A DNA stretch of 64,000 nucleotides, taken from Diploptera punctata (lineage: Eukaryota > Arthropoda > Insecta > Blattodea > Blaberidae). The notes under the pieces were generated by a model. The model searched no databases and was not told the origin of the DNA. It was given only the letters and a program-made list of their open reading frames with translations. The position numbers and the translations under genes were made by a program. Below, in pieces: positions 63,919 to 64,000 of the stretch; the first letter of the stretch is position 1, and each line of letters starts with the position of its first letter. The stretch is from positions 363,501 through 427,500 of the forward strand of contig JASPKZ010005708.1 of NCBI GenBank assembly GCA_030220185.1, in the 5' to 3' direction.

Positions 63919-64000
63919 TTTGAATATAGTGTCACTAATTGCATGTATTAGGCGTTGAGATGGTCGTTAATGTAGGCCTATATGTAATTCTCTCTTATGA

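Larger units (their letters stand above)
32756..64000 (+). other. Presumed first intron of the outspread-like gene
   Basis: After the phase-0 donor at 32756 I find no exon encoding the expected PH domain (a WQRRWF-type block) on the plus strand. Everything here is repeats or unrecognised AT-rich sequence. The intron would exceed 31 kb. This rests on failing to find the next exon by eye. Confidence 0.4.

Overview
This is a eukaryotic nuclear window, AT-rich and dominated by transposable elements. It looks like a large insect genome, possibly cockroach or termite-like, but I cannot fix the species. Evidence: spliced genes with GT-AG introns, many tRNA-derived SINEs, Tc1/mariner, hAT, LINE and Penelope-like elements (PLEs), and two host exon sets that match animal proteins. 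There are no operons, CRISPR arrays or prokaryotic features.

Host genes. Two genes lie head to head. On the minus strand is the mitochondrial inner-membrane gene TMEM11/PMI. Its three coding exons (31713-31691, 30716-30496, 17549-17260) join in phase to give 177 residues, and its second intron (about 12.9 kb) is filled with transposons. On the plus strand is the first coding exon (32630-32755) of an outspread/MPRIP-type protein. I see no later exon of it, so the rest of the window to 64000 is probably its first intron. The 0.9 kb between the two start codons should hold both promoters.

1-17.2 kb (downstream of TMEM11): LINE 3' ends; tandem and inverted tRNA-like units (938-1543, 5363-6375); a perfect 98-bp-arm PLE palindrome (1544-1746); a LINE with an 11-bp target-site duplication (TSD) that itself carries a DD41D mariner (2347-3674); a 5'-truncated PLE with TSD (6743-7515); an RNase H-bearing LINE (11105-14290) split by a small mariner derivative.

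17.2-32.7 kb (TMEM11 and its introns): a 1.7 kb long-inverted-repeat element, LINE and Tc1 copies, and two PLE copies with GIY-YIG endonuclease remnants.

32.8-64 kb: SINEs of at least five families (several with exact 11-bp TSDs), a Jockey ORF1 fragment, a composite TIR element, a 2-kb 30-bp minisatellite, a decayed tRNA-Tyr gene with intron, two near-perfect 350-370 bp palindromes, a hAT pseudogene and a 1.6-kb 62-bp satellite.

Most interesting observation: hammerhead ribozyme cores (CUGANGA - helix II - GAAA - palindromic helix III - UH) occur at five separate PLE-type loci. Helices I and II differ between loci but stay paired, helix III is always self-complementary, and a GT(R)AG-like splice-donor motif follows 16-80 nt downstream. 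Two loci are almost perfect palindromes with a core in each arm and no coding sequence. This suggests a family of non-autonomous, ribozyme-bearing PLE derivatives.
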